DNA of 10,344 bases from Acidobacteriaceae bacterium (GCA_003136335.1 PLEA01000582.1:1-10344); one strand, 5' to 3'; shown: positions 1 through 7,153, counted from the first letter of the stretch. A program made the numbers and translations. The notes: a model not told the origin generated them from the letters alone.

Positions 1-4
1 CGCC

Positions 5-883
5 ATGAACCGCCGCACGTTTCTGGAAACCGCAACCACGGTTACCGCCGCCACTCTATTAACCAGTCGCCTGGGTTGGGCTGCCGACGACCACAAAATC
101 GAAAAAGTCGGCGTGCAACTCTATACCGTGCGCGACCAGATGAAAGATGACTTCGACGGGACCATCGCCAAGGTCGCACAGATCGGCTACAAGGAAGTGG
201 AATTTGCCGGATACTTCGGTCGCACCGGCCAGCAAGTCCGCGCCGTGGTCGACAAGAACGGTCTCTCCGCAGTTTCCACTCATGTTCAATACGACGAGCT
301 CGACGAGAAGTTTCCCTCCCTCATCGAAACCTCCAAGACCATTGGCATGAAGTACATTGTCTGCCCCTGGATCCCCGAAGAGCTCCGCAAGTCCCCGGAC
401 ATCTGGAAGCAGGCCGCCGAGAAGTTCAACCACGCCGGCGAGCAGACCAAGAAGGCCGGGATCCAGTTCGCCTATCATAATCACTGGTTCGAGTTTCTTC
501 CCGTCAATGGCAAGCTTCCCTACGATGAACTTCTCAAAGAGTGCGACGCGAATCTGGTGAAGATGGAAATGGATCTTTGTTGGATTACGGTTGCTGGCGC
601 CGATCCCCTCAAGTACTTCGACCGCTATCCCGGACGCTTCCCGCTGGTCCATGTTAAAGATATGAAGAAGCTTCCCCCGGTTTCTCAGGCAGGTTCCCAG
701 GATTTTGGCAGCTCGTTGACAGACATGACCGCAGTCGGCAGCGGCATCATCGACTGGAAAAAGATTTTCGCGCAATCAGACAAGGCGGGGATCAAGCATT
801 ACATCGTGGAGCACGACAAGCCCGAGAATCCCTTCGAGAGCATCACGAAAAGCTACGAATACCTGAACAAGCTGCGCTGGTGA
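5..883 (+). CDS. Tat-exported sugar phosphate isomerase/epimerase-like TIM-barrel protein
   Basis: A 292-aa protein of the xylose isomerase-like TIM-barrel (AP endonuclease 2/sugar phosphate isomerase) superfamily. The N-terminus has a twin-arginine signal (NRRTFL at residues 2-7, then a hydrophobic stretch ending near GWAAD), so export to the periplasm is expected. Family-like patches are VGVQLYTVRD (35-44), the His-rich AYHNHWFEF (156-164), MEMDLCW (187-193), HVKDMK (216-221) and IVEHD (267-271). These lie where divalent-metal and substrate ligands usually fall, probably E163, D190, H216 and E269. The start is the ATG five bases into the window, directly before the Tat motif; its ribosome binding site and any upstream operon partner are outside the window. 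The substrate cannot be read from sequence. Related proteins isomerise, epimerise or (in 3-keto-glycoside routes) eliminate sugars, which would suit the GMC dehydrogenase downstream, but that link is inference. Confidence 0.88.
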   Translation: MNRRTFLETATTVTAATLLTSRLGWAADDHKIEKVGVQLYTVRDQMKDDFDGTIAKVAQIGYKEVEFAGYFGRTGQQVRAVVDKNGLSAVSTHVQYDELDEKFPSLIETSKTIGMKYIVCPWIPEELRKSPDIWKQAAEKFNHAGEQTKKAGIQFAYHNHWFEFLPVNGKLPYDELLKECDANLVKMEMDLCWITVAGADPLKYFDRYPGRFPLVHVKDMKKLPPVSQAGSQDFGSSLTDMTAVGSGIIDWKKIFAQSDKAGIKHYIVEHDKPENPFESITKSYEYLNKLRW

Positions 884-897
884 GTTGAGCGTGAACG

Positions 898-1884
898 ATG
901 ACGTCGATCACCACATCCCAATCGGCCGCACGGCGGCGAGCCTCTGCCGCGGTGTTGGTTACTCTCTTCCTTCTGAGCACGTCCTGCGCGAAGAAAGCGG
1001 GGCGGATGTCTATCCCGGCGGCGCTTTCAACCTACAACGACAGCAGGGGCGGGAGTGGTGGAGGCGGTGGGGAGAGCTTCGTAAATCCACTCAGCGTCGC
1101 ACTTGCGTCTTCCGGTCAATCCGACACTATCGATACCCGCAGGATCATTCGCAACGGATCTCTCGATCTGCTGGTCAATGACGTCGGGCAATCGATTGAC
1201 AAGATCGGGTCGATCGTCACCGGCATGGGAGGCTTCGTAGAGAAGTCGACGCAGACCAATAGCGGCGGTCATTCCGCGTCTGTCACCATCCGGGTTCCAT
1301 CCGCTCGCCTCGACCAAGTCATAGCCCAGATCAAAGGTTTAGCTACAAGTGTTGACCGCGAGAGCGTAGAGGTGCGCGACGTCACGCGCGAATACATCGA
1401 TCTGGACGCCCGTCTTCGGAACGCTCAGGCCGAAGAAGCGCAATACCTGCAGATTCTGAAACGCGCCACGACTATCAAAGACACCCTCGATGTCACCGAA
1501 AAACTTAGCGACGTGCGCGGCCGGATCGAGCAACTCCAGGGCGAAATGAAGTTCCTTACGGCGCAGATCGATATGTCGACTTTGGAGATCTTGCTGCGAG
1601 CTGATGCCGACGCGGCGGTAGCGGGAATTCATTGGCGTCCGCTGCGCCAGGCGAGGGCTTCCGTGAGCGAGATGATCTCAGGACTCGCCGACTGGGCGGA
1701 TTCGGCAATCGCGTTTTTCATTAATCTGCCACTCATCGCTGTTTGGTTCCTATCGGTTTTTGCGCTGGTCGTAGTCGCGTTTCGCGTCCTGCGGTTCTTG
1801 GGGCGACGGTTCGGGCCGAGGAAAAGCTGGCGACTACCTTGGAAGCACCCGGCACCGACTGTCCCTACACCGGGTCCGGGTTAA
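898..1884 (+). CDS. DUF4349 domain-containing putative lipoprotein
   Basis: A 328-aa envelope protein. A basic N-terminus (RRR at 12-14) and hydrophobic stretch (17-28) lead to LLSTSC, with Cys30 a plausible lipidation site; the lipobox is loose (Ser at -3), so lipidation is likely rather than certain. A Gly/Ser-rich linker (49-59) precedes the DUF4349 domain, about residues 81-235: the opening RRIIRNGSLDLLV, the ...IRVPSARLDQVI... segment, then a charged helix/coiled coil (about 160-225) with the DVTREYIDLDARLRN pattern typical of the family. A C-terminal transmembrane helix lies at about 273-298, followed by a basic Pro-rich tail. The function of DUF4349 proteins is not established. The ATG lies 14 bases after the preceding stop with only a weak GAG-type ribosome binding site, so co-transcription with the TIM-barrel gene is possible. 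Another frame opening at 885 overlaps the 5' end but shows no domain. Confidence 0.88.
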   Translation: MTSITTSQSAARRRASAAVLVTLFLLSTSCAKKAGRMSIPAALSTYNDSRGGSGGGGGESFVNPLSVALASSGQSDTIDTRRIIRNGSLDLLVNDVGQSIDKIGSIVTGMGGFVEKSTQTNSGGHSASVTIRVPSARLDQVIAQIKGLATSVDRESVEVRDVTREYIDLDARLRNAQAEEAQYLQILKRATTIKDTLDVTEKLSDVRGRIEQLQGEMKFLTAQIDMSTLEILLRADADAAVAGIHWRPLRQARASVSEMISGLADWADSAIAFFINLPLIAVWFLSVFALVVVAFRVLRFLGRRFGPRKSWRLPWKHPAPTVPTPGPG

Positions 1885-2009
1885 GAGGCTATGTATAAAA
1901 CTCAAAATGAGGCAATCCGAAGTGCTGCTGACAAGTGAAGCTCATCCTCGCGCAACGGCGCTCTGACTGAACTTTACTGTATGTTGTTCGGGGTTCAATA
2001 GGCTGTCTC

Positions 2010-2016
2010 AGGGGAG
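2010..2016 (+). promoter_or_regulatory. Ribosome binding site of the GMC oxidoreductase gene
   Basis: AGGGGAG ends four bases before the ATG at 2021 and fixes that start. The 136-bp gap after the DUF4349 gene is long enough for a separate promoter, but I saw no convincing -35/-10 pair. Confidence 0.6.
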
Positions 2017-2020
2017 ACCC

Positions 2021-3724
2021 ATGCAAGTCGTTCGTTCACCCAAAGTCTATGACGTTTGCATTATCGGCTCCGGCGCCTCGGGGGGCACTGCGGCCAAGGT
2101 ACTCACCGAGGGCGGTCTGAGTGTCGCGTTGCTCGAGGCCGGGCCTCCCGTGGTTCCGGAAAGAGATTACAAAGAACACGTTTGGCCTTACGACCTGCCG
2201 CATCGCGGCGCGGGTGTGGGAGGCCGGGCGCGCCAGGGCCTCGAAGATGAATTCCTCGCCCCCAATGGTGCTTGGGAAATCGAAGGCGAACCGTACGTTT
2301 CCGCTCCCGGTTCAAAGTTCCGCTGGTTCCGTTCCCGCATTGTCGGTGGACGCACCAACCATTGGGGACGCATCGCCCTCCGCATGGCTCCGGTGGATTT
2401 CAAAGTGCGCTCCCATGACGGCATGGGCGACGACTGGCCGCTCAGCTATGACGACGTAGCGCCGTACTACGACAAAGTCGAGTCCTACATCGGAGTCTTC
2501 GGGACGAAGGAAAACATTCCCAGCGCCCCCGACGGAATTTTTCTGCCGCCGCCCAGGCCCCGCTGTACCGAAACCGTCATCAAGAAGGCCTGCGACAAGC
2601 TGAACATCCTCTGCGTGCCTTCTCGCCTGGCGATCTTGACCCAGCCCCACAATGGCCGTGCCGCCTGTCATTACTGCGCGCAATGCGGACGCGGATGTAT
2701 CACTGCGTCCAACTTCAGTTCGAGCCAGGTGATGATTCCGCCGGCGGAAAAGACGGGACGCTTGACGCTGGTAACCGGCGCGATGGCGCGGGAACTTGTC
2801 GTGAACAAAGACGGCAAGGTGGAAGCGGTTTCGTACATCGATAAGGCGACCCGCGAAGGAAAGCGCGTTCACGCGCGGGTTTTCGTCGTCGCCGCCAGCG
2901 CCTGCGAATCCGCGCGGCTGCTGTTGAACTCCAGGTCTACCCTCTTTCCTGACGGGCTGGCCAATTCCTCCGGCGTCGTAGGCCGCAATCTGATGGACAC
3001 GGTCGGCAGCGACGGAGGCGGATACTTCCCCGCGTTGGAAAAAATGCCGGCGCACAATCACGATGGCGTGGGCGGAATGCACTTGTATTTGCCGTGGTGG
3101 AAGTTCGATCGCAAGAACGAATTCCTTCGCGGCTACCACACCGAATTCGGCGGCGGACGCGGCCTGCCCGGCGTCGGCGATAATGACGACCTGTGTGATG
3201 ACTTTGAGGGTTACGGCTCCGCTCTCAAACGCGAGTGCAAGAAAAAATACGGTACGTACATCGGATTCTCCGGTCGCGGCGAGATGATCCCCAACGAAAA
3301 CTGTTATTGCGAAATCGATCCTGCGGCCGTGGATCAGTGGGGTATTCCCGTGCTCCGCTTTCACTGGAAGTGGAGCGACAACGAAATCAAGATGGCGAAG
3401 GACATGCAGGAAACCTACCGCGAAATCGTGGAAAAGGCAGGTGGAATCTACGTCACCCCCACGAGCCGAGATGGACCGAATCCCTATGGGATCGCCGATG
3501 GCGGCATGATCATTCACGAAGTGGGTACGGTTCGCATGGGAGAGCATGCCTCGACGTCCGCTTTGAACCAGTACTGCCAGGCGCACGACGTAAAGAATTT
3601 ATTTGTGACCGACGGAGCCAGCTTTGTCACCAACGCCGACAAGAATCCCACGTTGACCATCATGGCGCTGACCTGGCGTGCTTCCGATTATTTGCTGGAA
3701 CAGGCGAAGAAAGGGAATCTGTAG
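2021..3724 (+). CDS. GMC family FAD-dependent dehydrogenase (sugar/alcohol dehydrogenase alpha subunit)
   Basis: A 567-aa flavoprotein. The N-terminal Rossmann motif is GSGASGG (16-22), with ALLEAG (36-41) closing the FAD-binding fold. GGRTNHWGR (109-117) is the GMC FAD-contact signature. The C-terminal GMC domain carries HEVGTVRMG (499-507), where H499 is the expected catalytic base, and NPTLTIMAL (542-550), with N542 as its usual partner. Between them, C216, C219, C222 and C226 form CxxCxxCxxxC, resembling the Fe-S cluster loop of multi-subunit FAD glucose dehydrogenases. No signal peptide is present; family relatives are carried through the Tat pore by their small subunit, which is encoded 14 bp downstream. 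Expected role: periplasmic oxidation of a sugar, polyol or glycoside with electrons passed to the respiratory chain. Substrate is unknown. Choline dehydrogenase is unlikely given the cysteine motif and partner. Confidence 0.92.
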   Translation: MQVVRSPKVYDVCIIGSGASGGTAAKVLTEGGLSVALLEAGPPVVPERDYKEHVWPYDLPHRGAGVGGRARQGLEDEFLAPNGAWEIEGEPYVSAPGSKFRWFRSRIVGGRTNHWGRIALRMAPVDFKVRSHDGMGDDWPLSYDDVAPYYDKVESYIGVFGTKENIPSAPDGIFLPPPRPRCTETVIKKACDKLNILCVPSRLAILTQPHNGRAACHYCAQCGRGCITASNFSSSQVMIPPAEKTGRLTLVTGAMARELVVNKDGKVEAVSYIDKATREGKRVHARVFVVAASACESARLLLNSRSTLFPDGLANSSGVVGRNLMDTVGSDGGGYFPALEKMPAHNHDGVGGMHLYLPWWKFDRKNEFLRGYHTEFGGGRGLPGVGDNDDLCDDFEGYGSALKRECKKKYGTYIGFSGRGEMIPNENCYCEIDPAAVDQWGIPVLRFHWKWSDNEIKMAKDMQETYREIVEKAGGIYVTPTSRDGPNPYGIADGGMIIHEVGTVRMGEHASTSALNQYCQAHDVKNLFVTDGASFVTNADKNPTLTIMALTWRASDYLLEQAKKGNL

Positions 3725-3726
3725 CC

Positions 3727-3730
3727 GGAG
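3727..3730 (+). promoter_or_regulatory. Ribosome binding site deciding the start of the small subunit
   Basis: GGAG lies eight bases before the ATG at 3739. The open frame extends upstream to about 3235 but overlaps the GMC gene there and has no domain. This site and the Tat motif just after the ATG place the true start at 3739. Confidence 0.65.
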
Positions 3731-3738
3731 CGCGGTCT

Positions 3739-4329
3739 ATGCCCATTTCACGACGAGACATTCTCAAGTCGCTCACGGTCACTGCGATCGCGGGTTCGGT
3801 TTTGCGGGTAATTCCGCTGGAGGCTGCCGAATACGCTCATCGCATGGTGCGCGCGGAAAAAGCCGCGGCGGAAAACCAGGTCTATGCACCCAAGTTTTTT
3901 TCGGCTCATGCTTACAAGACGCTGCAGGCGCTCTGTCAGACCATCATTCCGTCCGATGAAGACGCAAAGGGAGCGATCGAGGCCGGCGCGCCTGAGTTTA
4001 TCGATTTGATCACGAGCGAAAACAAGGACTATCAGGTCGCTCTCGGCGGCGGACTGATGTGGCTCGACAACAACTGCATCGATCGCTACGGCAGTGCCTA
4101 TCTCAATTGCACACCGCAACAGCAGAAAGAGATTCTCGACCTTATCGCCTACCGCAAGAATGCAAAGAACGATCCCAGCCTGGGGCAAGGCATCGAATTC
4201 TTCGCATTCTTGCGCAAGCTCACCGCCGACGGTTTCTTTACCAGCGAAATCGGCATTAATTACCTCGGCTACATCGGGAACACGTTTCTTAAGGAGTTTC
4301 CCGGCTGTCCGCCCGTGCCGGGGGCATAG
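3739..4329 (+). CDS. Gluconate 2-dehydrogenase subunit 3 family protein (Tat-exported small subunit)
   Basis: A 196-aa protein starting with a twin-arginine signal (ISRRDILKSL, residues 3-12, then a hydrophobic run to about residue 33). The mature part matches the gluconate 2-dehydrogenase subunit 3/gamma family: FFSAHAYKTLQALCQTIIP near residues 54-72, and the C-terminal block with FFTSEIGINYLGYIGNTF and a terminal EFPGCPP. In characterised relatives this subunit escorts the leaderless GMC catalytic subunit through the Tat system and stabilises it. The gene follows the GMC gene by 14 bp with a GGAG ribosome binding site, so the two form an operon. The cytochrome c subunit that often completes such complexes is absent from this window; electron transfer must use a component encoded elsewhere. 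Family assignment is firm, substrate unknown. Confidence 0.9.
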   Translation: MPISRRDILKSLTVTAIAGSVLRVIPLEAAEYAHRMVRAEKAAAENQVYAPKFFSAHAYKTLQALCQTIIPSDEDAKGAIEAGAPEFIDLITSENKDYQVALGGGLMWLDNNCIDRYGSAYLNCTPQQQKEILDLIAYRKNAKNDPSLGQGIEFFAFLRKLTADGFFTSEIGINYLGYIGNTFLKEFPGCPPVPGA

Positions 4330-4362
4330 CGCGTCTGATATCCAGGTATCTCTCACAAAACA

Positions 4363-4376
4363 AGGTAGATCTACCT
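4363..4376 (+). promoter_or_regulatory. 14-bp perfect palindrome upstream of the toxin-antitoxin -35 box (candidate operator)
   Basis: AGGTAGATCTACCT is its own reverse complement and ends two bases before the -35 box of the antitoxin gene. Its place next to an autoregulated-type module suggests an operator site or a binding site of another regulator. No T-rich tract follows, so it is not a terminator for the upstream operon. Confidence 0.5.
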
Positions 4377-4378
4377 AC

Positions 4379-4406
4379 TTGCTTATGGTACAAATTAGGA
4401 TATAAT
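4379..4406 (+). promoter_or_regulatory. Sigma-70-like promoter of the toxin-antitoxin operon
   Basis: The -10 hexamer TATAAT (4401-4406) is a perfect consensus, preceded at 16 bp by TTGCTT (4379-4384), a weak -35. A start of transcription about seven bases past the -10, near 4413, would leave only about five untranslated bases before the ATG at 4418. Confidence 0.7.
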
Positions 4407-4407
4407 A

Positions 4408-4425
4408 CTATCCATTAATGGATAG
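4408..4425 (+). promoter_or_regulatory. 18-bp perfect palindrome over the transcription start and start codon (candidate autoregulatory operator)
   Basis: CTATCCATTAATGGATAG is a perfect 18-bp palindrome immediately downstream of the -10 box. It covers the predicted transcription start and contains the antitoxin ATG. Xre-type antitoxins usually bind palindromes at their own promoters, so this is the best candidate operator. A single TATCCA half-site recurs at 4339-4344. Confidence 0.65.
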
Positions 4426-4867
4426 AGGAATGAACGTCTTAGCTTCGATTCCTGATCTCGGCCTTGATCTTCGCAAGCTGCCAGACTTGGCGGATCCGGC
4501 CACCCGTGTGCGCCTCAGCCCGCCGGCTGTCTCCGCGTTCTTCGCGATTGTTGAGAAGTGGGAACTGCGGAACGAAGACGCGATGGCGCTTCTCGGCGGA
4601 GCCTCTCACGGGCGCTATTACGGACTGAAAAAGAATCGCAAGGGCGTCCTCTCGCAGGATGAGCTCACTCGCATCTCGCTCCTGATCGGCATCTTCAAGG
4701 CTCTGAATATTCTCTTCAATCAGCGCCTCGCGAACCAGTGGACGTCGCGCCCGAACTCGAACCCTATGTTCAACAATGCCGCGCCGTTGGAGTTCCTAGT
4801 CCGTGGCGGAGTTCCGGGGATGATCGGTGTCCGCCGCCTGCTCGATCATCGTCGCGGCGGCCGATAA
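4418..4867 (+). CDS. Xre/MbcA/ParS-type antitoxin of a RES toxin-antitoxin pair
   Basis: A 149-aa antitoxin. Residues about 34-75 form an Xre-like helix-turn-helix (LSPPAVSAFFAIVEKW, then AMALLGGASHGRYYGLKK). Residues about 82-146 are the MbcA/ParS toxin-binding domain (DUF2384), with ISLLIGIFKALNILF, then W108, NPMF, PLEFLVRGG and RRLLDHRRGG. The protein should neutralise the RES toxin encoded 15 bp downstream and repress the operon through the palindromes around its promoter. The start is taken at the ATG inside the 18-bp palindrome; an in-frame ATG at 4430 is possible, but the GAGGA before it abuts the codon, too close for normal ribosome binding. Initiation from a nearly leaderless message is therefore likely. 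The order antitoxin then toxin is usual for this family. Confidence 0.88.
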   Translation: MDRGMNVLASIPDLGLDLRKLPDLADPATRVRLSPPAVSAFFAIVEKWELRNEDAMALLGGASHGRYYGLKKNRKGVLSQDELTRISLLIGIFKALNILFNQRLANQWTSRPNSNPMFNNAAPLEFLVRGGVPGMIGVRRLLDHRRGGR

Positions 4868-4882
4868 ACCTCTGATAAGACA

Positions 4883-5575
4883 GTGCTCGCAACCACTTCC
4901 ATCGACCAGCGCGATACTCATCGCCTGATTCCCGCTCAGTTCGCCGACGGCGGCGCCCCTGTACTCGCGCGTCTCACCGAAGACCCCAAGACGCTCGAAG
5001 GCATATTTGCACTCGACAATGCTACGAATGACCGTCTGCTCGCAGAATCGCGATTGTCTCGCGGAGTGGATGAACGGGAGCTAGTGTTCGGAATTCCTTC
5101 GTATCGAATTATCAACGCTGCCTTCTGCCACCCCTCGCCCGCCGGATCGCGCTTCAGTTCAGCGGACCGAGGCGCATGGTACGCATCGCTCGAGGTGGAA
5201 ACCTCGCAGGCGGAGGTGGCCTATCACCGCCAATTGTGGCTCAGAGAGACCGCATGGGAGGAAGAAGACACCGCAGACTACCTCGACTACCTCGCGGACT
5301 TCCGTGCGGAATTCCACGATCTTCGTGCTTCCGCCGAGCACGCTGCTAACCACTCCGATTGTCTTTCGCCCACCAGTTACGCGGCCTCGCAGGCGCTCGC
5401 AAGCCAATTGCTTGAGGTGGGCTCCGCTGGAATCGTCTACCCCTGCGTCCGCCGCGCAGGAGGAACCTGCATCGCCTGCTTTCGCCCCGTGCTGGTCACG
5501 AACGTGCGCAAAGGTAGCGTCTTCACGTTCGTATTTCCCGATTCACGCACTCCTCCGACCATTCGCCGTGCGTAG
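4883..5575 (+). CDS. RES-domain toxin (NAD-degrading toxin of the Xre-RES/MbcTA type)
   Basis: A 230-aa RES-domain protein. RES toxins such as MbcT and ParT attack NAD+ (phosphorolysis) or ADP-ribosylate a target, arresting growth. Landmarks are YRIINAAF (74-81), GSRFSSADRGAWYAS (88-102) with R90 and Y100, SQAEVAYHR (108-116) with E111, and GSAGIVYPCVRR (180-191) followed by GGTCIACFRP. R90, Y100 and E111 fit the conserved R-Y-E triad. The YPS motif common in the family reads YPC (C188) here. About 70 residues precede the core, somewhat long for the family. The start is GTG; the frame contains no ATG at all, so a non-ATG start is required, and the ribosome binding site is weak (TAAGA). This suits low toxin expression from a shared message. 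Its stop lies 16 bp from the stop of the convergent peptidase gene. Confidence 0.87.
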   Translation: MLATTSIDQRDTHRLIPAQFADGGAPVLARLTEDPKTLEGIFALDNATNDRLLAESRLSRGVDERELVFGIPSYRIINAAFCHPSPAGSRFSSADRGAWYASLEVETSQAEVAYHRQLWLRETAWEEEDTADYLDYLADFRAEFHDLRASAEHAANHSDCLSPTSYAASQALASQLLEVGSAGIVYPCVRRAGGTCIACFRPVLVTNVRKGSVFTFVFPDSRTPPTIRRA

Positions 5576-5591
5576 CGGCAATACTGCAGCG

Positions 5592-6890
5592 TCACGCCTT
5601 CCCGAACGGTGCTTCCAACGACAACGGCTTTGGCGTGAACAACTCTGCGCCGTTTTCCATGATGTGCATGTCGTCTTCAATCCGGATTCCGAACTCACTG
5701 CGAATATAAATTCCCGGTTCATTGCTGGTGGTCATGTTGGCTTGCAGCTTGGTTGGGTTGCCGCGGACCAGGTAAGGCCACTCGTGCCCATCCATGCCCA
5801 TGCCGTGTCCGAGGCGGTGAGTAAAGTATTTGTAATCGGGACCATACCCTCCGTCGGTGACGACTTTCCGGGCCGCTGCATCCACGGAGCCGCACTCGGT
5901 TCCCGGCCGCGCGGCCGCCAGCGCTGCCGACTGGGCACGGAGCACAATGTCGAACACGCGGTTCATTTTGTCGGAGGCCTTGCCCAGCACGTACGTGCGC
6001 GTGATGTCCGACTGGTATCCTTCCACCGCGCATCCGCCATCCATAAGAACGATGGTGCCCTCGTGCACGACTTGCGGCGTCACCGACCCGTGAGGAAACG
6101 CCGAAAACTCGCCCACCTGCACCTCTGCGCCGCCAGTAAAGCCCAGCCGCTCGTGCGCTTTCTGCACCAGAGCTTCCAGTTGCGGTTGCGTCATCCCGTC
6201 TTTTACCGCCAGATATGCGGCCTCGTAGGCCGCAAGCGTCACCTGGGCCGCCAGTCGCATCGAGGCAATTTCGTGAGCGCTCTTGAGCATGCGGCAACCG
6301 GCGGTAACAGGGGTCGCGCTTGCGATGTTCGCTTGCGAAGCGGCTTTGGCGATGCCATCGGTAAAGACGAACCGCATCGTCTCCTCAAATCCCAGCTTGC
6401 CGCTGGCGATCCCGCGATCCTTCAGGCCCTGTGCGATGCGCTGGTACGGGCTCTCGTCTTCCTGCCAGACCCGCACATCGGGCTGCTCACCATCGGGCGC
6501 GTTGGTGATCTGCTCGCGCGCCCGTCCTTCCTCAAAAGCCGGACACACATAGAACGCCGCGCCTTTGGCGGGTAGCACCAGCGCGAACGTGCGCTCCCCA
6601 CCCCACCAGCGGATGCCGGTGAAGTAACGCAGCGACGTGCCTTCCATCAGCACGATGGCGTCGAGCGCGTTCTCGCTCATCAGTTGGCGGGCGCGTTCCT
6701 GGCGTTCCTGGCGCTCTGCGCGCGTGATCGGAGTGGCCTCGCTTTTCCGCGATTTCAACTTAGCCAGCGACGGCGGCAAGGAACTATCGTCCCCATTCTC
6801 CGCTGCTGCAGCGGCCGCCAGCGAGCGGGATGCCACCGCCATCCCCGCCGTCACACTGCTCACTTCCAGAAATCGTCGCCGCGAGATCAT
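5592..6890 (-). CDS. Tat-exported M24 family metallopeptidase (Xaa-Pro aminopeptidase/creatinase-like)
   Basis: A 432-aa protein. The N-terminus (ISRRRFLEV, 2-10, then a hydrophobic Ala-rich stretch to about residue 30) is a twin-arginine signal. Residues about 57-195 are the creatinase/prolidase N-terminal domain (ALDAIVLMEGTSLRYFTG). Residues about 205-412 are the pita-bread M24 domain with all five metal ligands: D284 (MDGG), D295 (SDITRT), H362 (LGHGMG), E391 (NEPG) and E405 (RIEDD). H267 and H369 are at the usual accessory positions. A two-metal hydrolase cleaving X-Pro bonds in the periplasm is expected; creatinase-like substrates cannot be excluded. GGGAGGG just before the ATG is a strong ribosome binding site, and TATAAT lies upstream. 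It converges on the toxin gene and follows the CPXCG gene by 83 bp on the same strand. Confidence 0.92.
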   Translation of the reverse strand: MISRRRFLEVSSVTAGMAVASRSLAAAAAAENGDDSSLPPSLAKLKSRKSEATPITRAERQERQERARQLMSENALDAIVLMEGTSLRYFTGIRWWGGERTFALVLPAKGAAFYVCPAFEEGRAREQITNAPDGEQPDVRVWQEDESPYQRIAQGLKDRGIASGKLGFEETMRFVFTDGIAKAASQANIASATPVTAGCRMLKSAHEIASMRLAAQVTLAAYEAAYLAVKDGMTQPQLEALVQKAHERLGFTGGAEVQVGEFSAFPHGSVTPQVVHEGTIVLMDGGCAVEGYQSDITRTYVLGKASDKMNRVFDIVLRAQSAALAAARPGTECGSVDAAARKVVTDGGYGPDYKYFTHRLGHGMGMDGHEWPYLVRGNPTKLQANMTTSNEPGIYIRSEFGIRIEDDMHIMENGAELFTPKPLSLEAPFGKA

Positions 6891-6893
6891 GAA

Positions 6894-6928
6894 CCCTCCC
6901 AGGTTGAGAATAGAATCCGGCCATTATA
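6894..6928 (-). promoter_or_regulatory. Promoter -10 element and ribosome binding site of the M24 peptidase gene
   Basis: On the minus strand, TATAAT (6928-6923) matches the -10 consensus and GGGAGGG (6900-6894) sits three bases before the ATG. No good -35 is seen: the expected position falls in the AGGTCTG tandem repeat. Confidence 0.5.
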
Positions 6929-6930
6929 AG

Positions 6931-6965
6931 AGGTCTTAGGTCTGAGGTCTGAGGTCTGAAGTCCA
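6931..6965. repeat. Tandem 7-bp repeat, AGGTCTG type
   Basis: Five consecutive 7-bp units: AGGTCTT, three exact AGGTCTG, then AAGTCCA. The array lies between the M24 promoter and the stop of the CPXCG gene. A degenerate version recurs at 7196-7230. Confidence 0.85.
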
Positions 6966-6973
6966 TCTTTCGT

Positions 6974-7153
6974 TCACTCCAACTCGGCGGTGATGAAGAA
7001 TTCCTGCGACGAAGTGTCGTACTCGACGCGAAGGACATTTGGCTTGCAGCAGACCTGGCAGTCTTCGACATAGTTCTGGCGGCGTCCGGCGGACTCGTCA
7101 ACGGAGGTTGTGTTCCATTCTCCACAAGCAGCGCATTGGAAACCGGATTCCAT
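6974..7153 (-). CDS. CPXCG motif-containing cysteine-rich small protein
   Basis: A 59-aa protein matching the CPXCG cysteine-rich family. C7 and C10 in CAACGEW form the first metal-binding pair (the family's CPxCG appears as CAACG). VDESAGRRQNYVEDCQVCCKP (18-38) holds the hallmark EDCxVCCxP with C32, C35 and C36, and the tail ends in an acidic ITAELE. A small zinc-binding fold is expected; the function is unknown. The frame is short but the family pattern is continuous from start to stop, so I regard it as a real gene. No clear ribosome binding site precedes the ATG. An overlapping longer frame from 7170 lacks family features. Confidence 0.85.
   Translation of the reverse strand: MESGFQCAACGEWNTTSVDESAGRRQNYVEDCQVCCKPNVLRVEYDTSSQEFFITAELE

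Noticed and set aside
59..775. 238-aa open frame antisense to the TIM-barrel gene
   Set aside because: Shadow of the recognised gene; the translation is low-complexity Leu/Gly/Val-rich with no family features.
2312..3586. 424-aa open frame antisense to the GMC gene
   Set aside because: It mirrors the high-GC codon pattern of a clearly real gene on the other strand, shows no domain and has no ribosome binding site.
3235..3738. Upstream extension of the small-subunit frame
   Set aside because: It lies inside the GMC gene in another frame; the Tat signal and GGAG site place the start at 3739.
4363..4376. Terminator of the GMC operon
   Set aside because: The palindrome has no loop and no T-tract and abuts the next promoter, so an operator is a better reading.
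5304..6575. 423-aa plus-strand frame across the toxin 3' end and the M24 gene
   Set aside because: It overlaps two genes with intact catalytic motifs in other frames and has no domain of its own.
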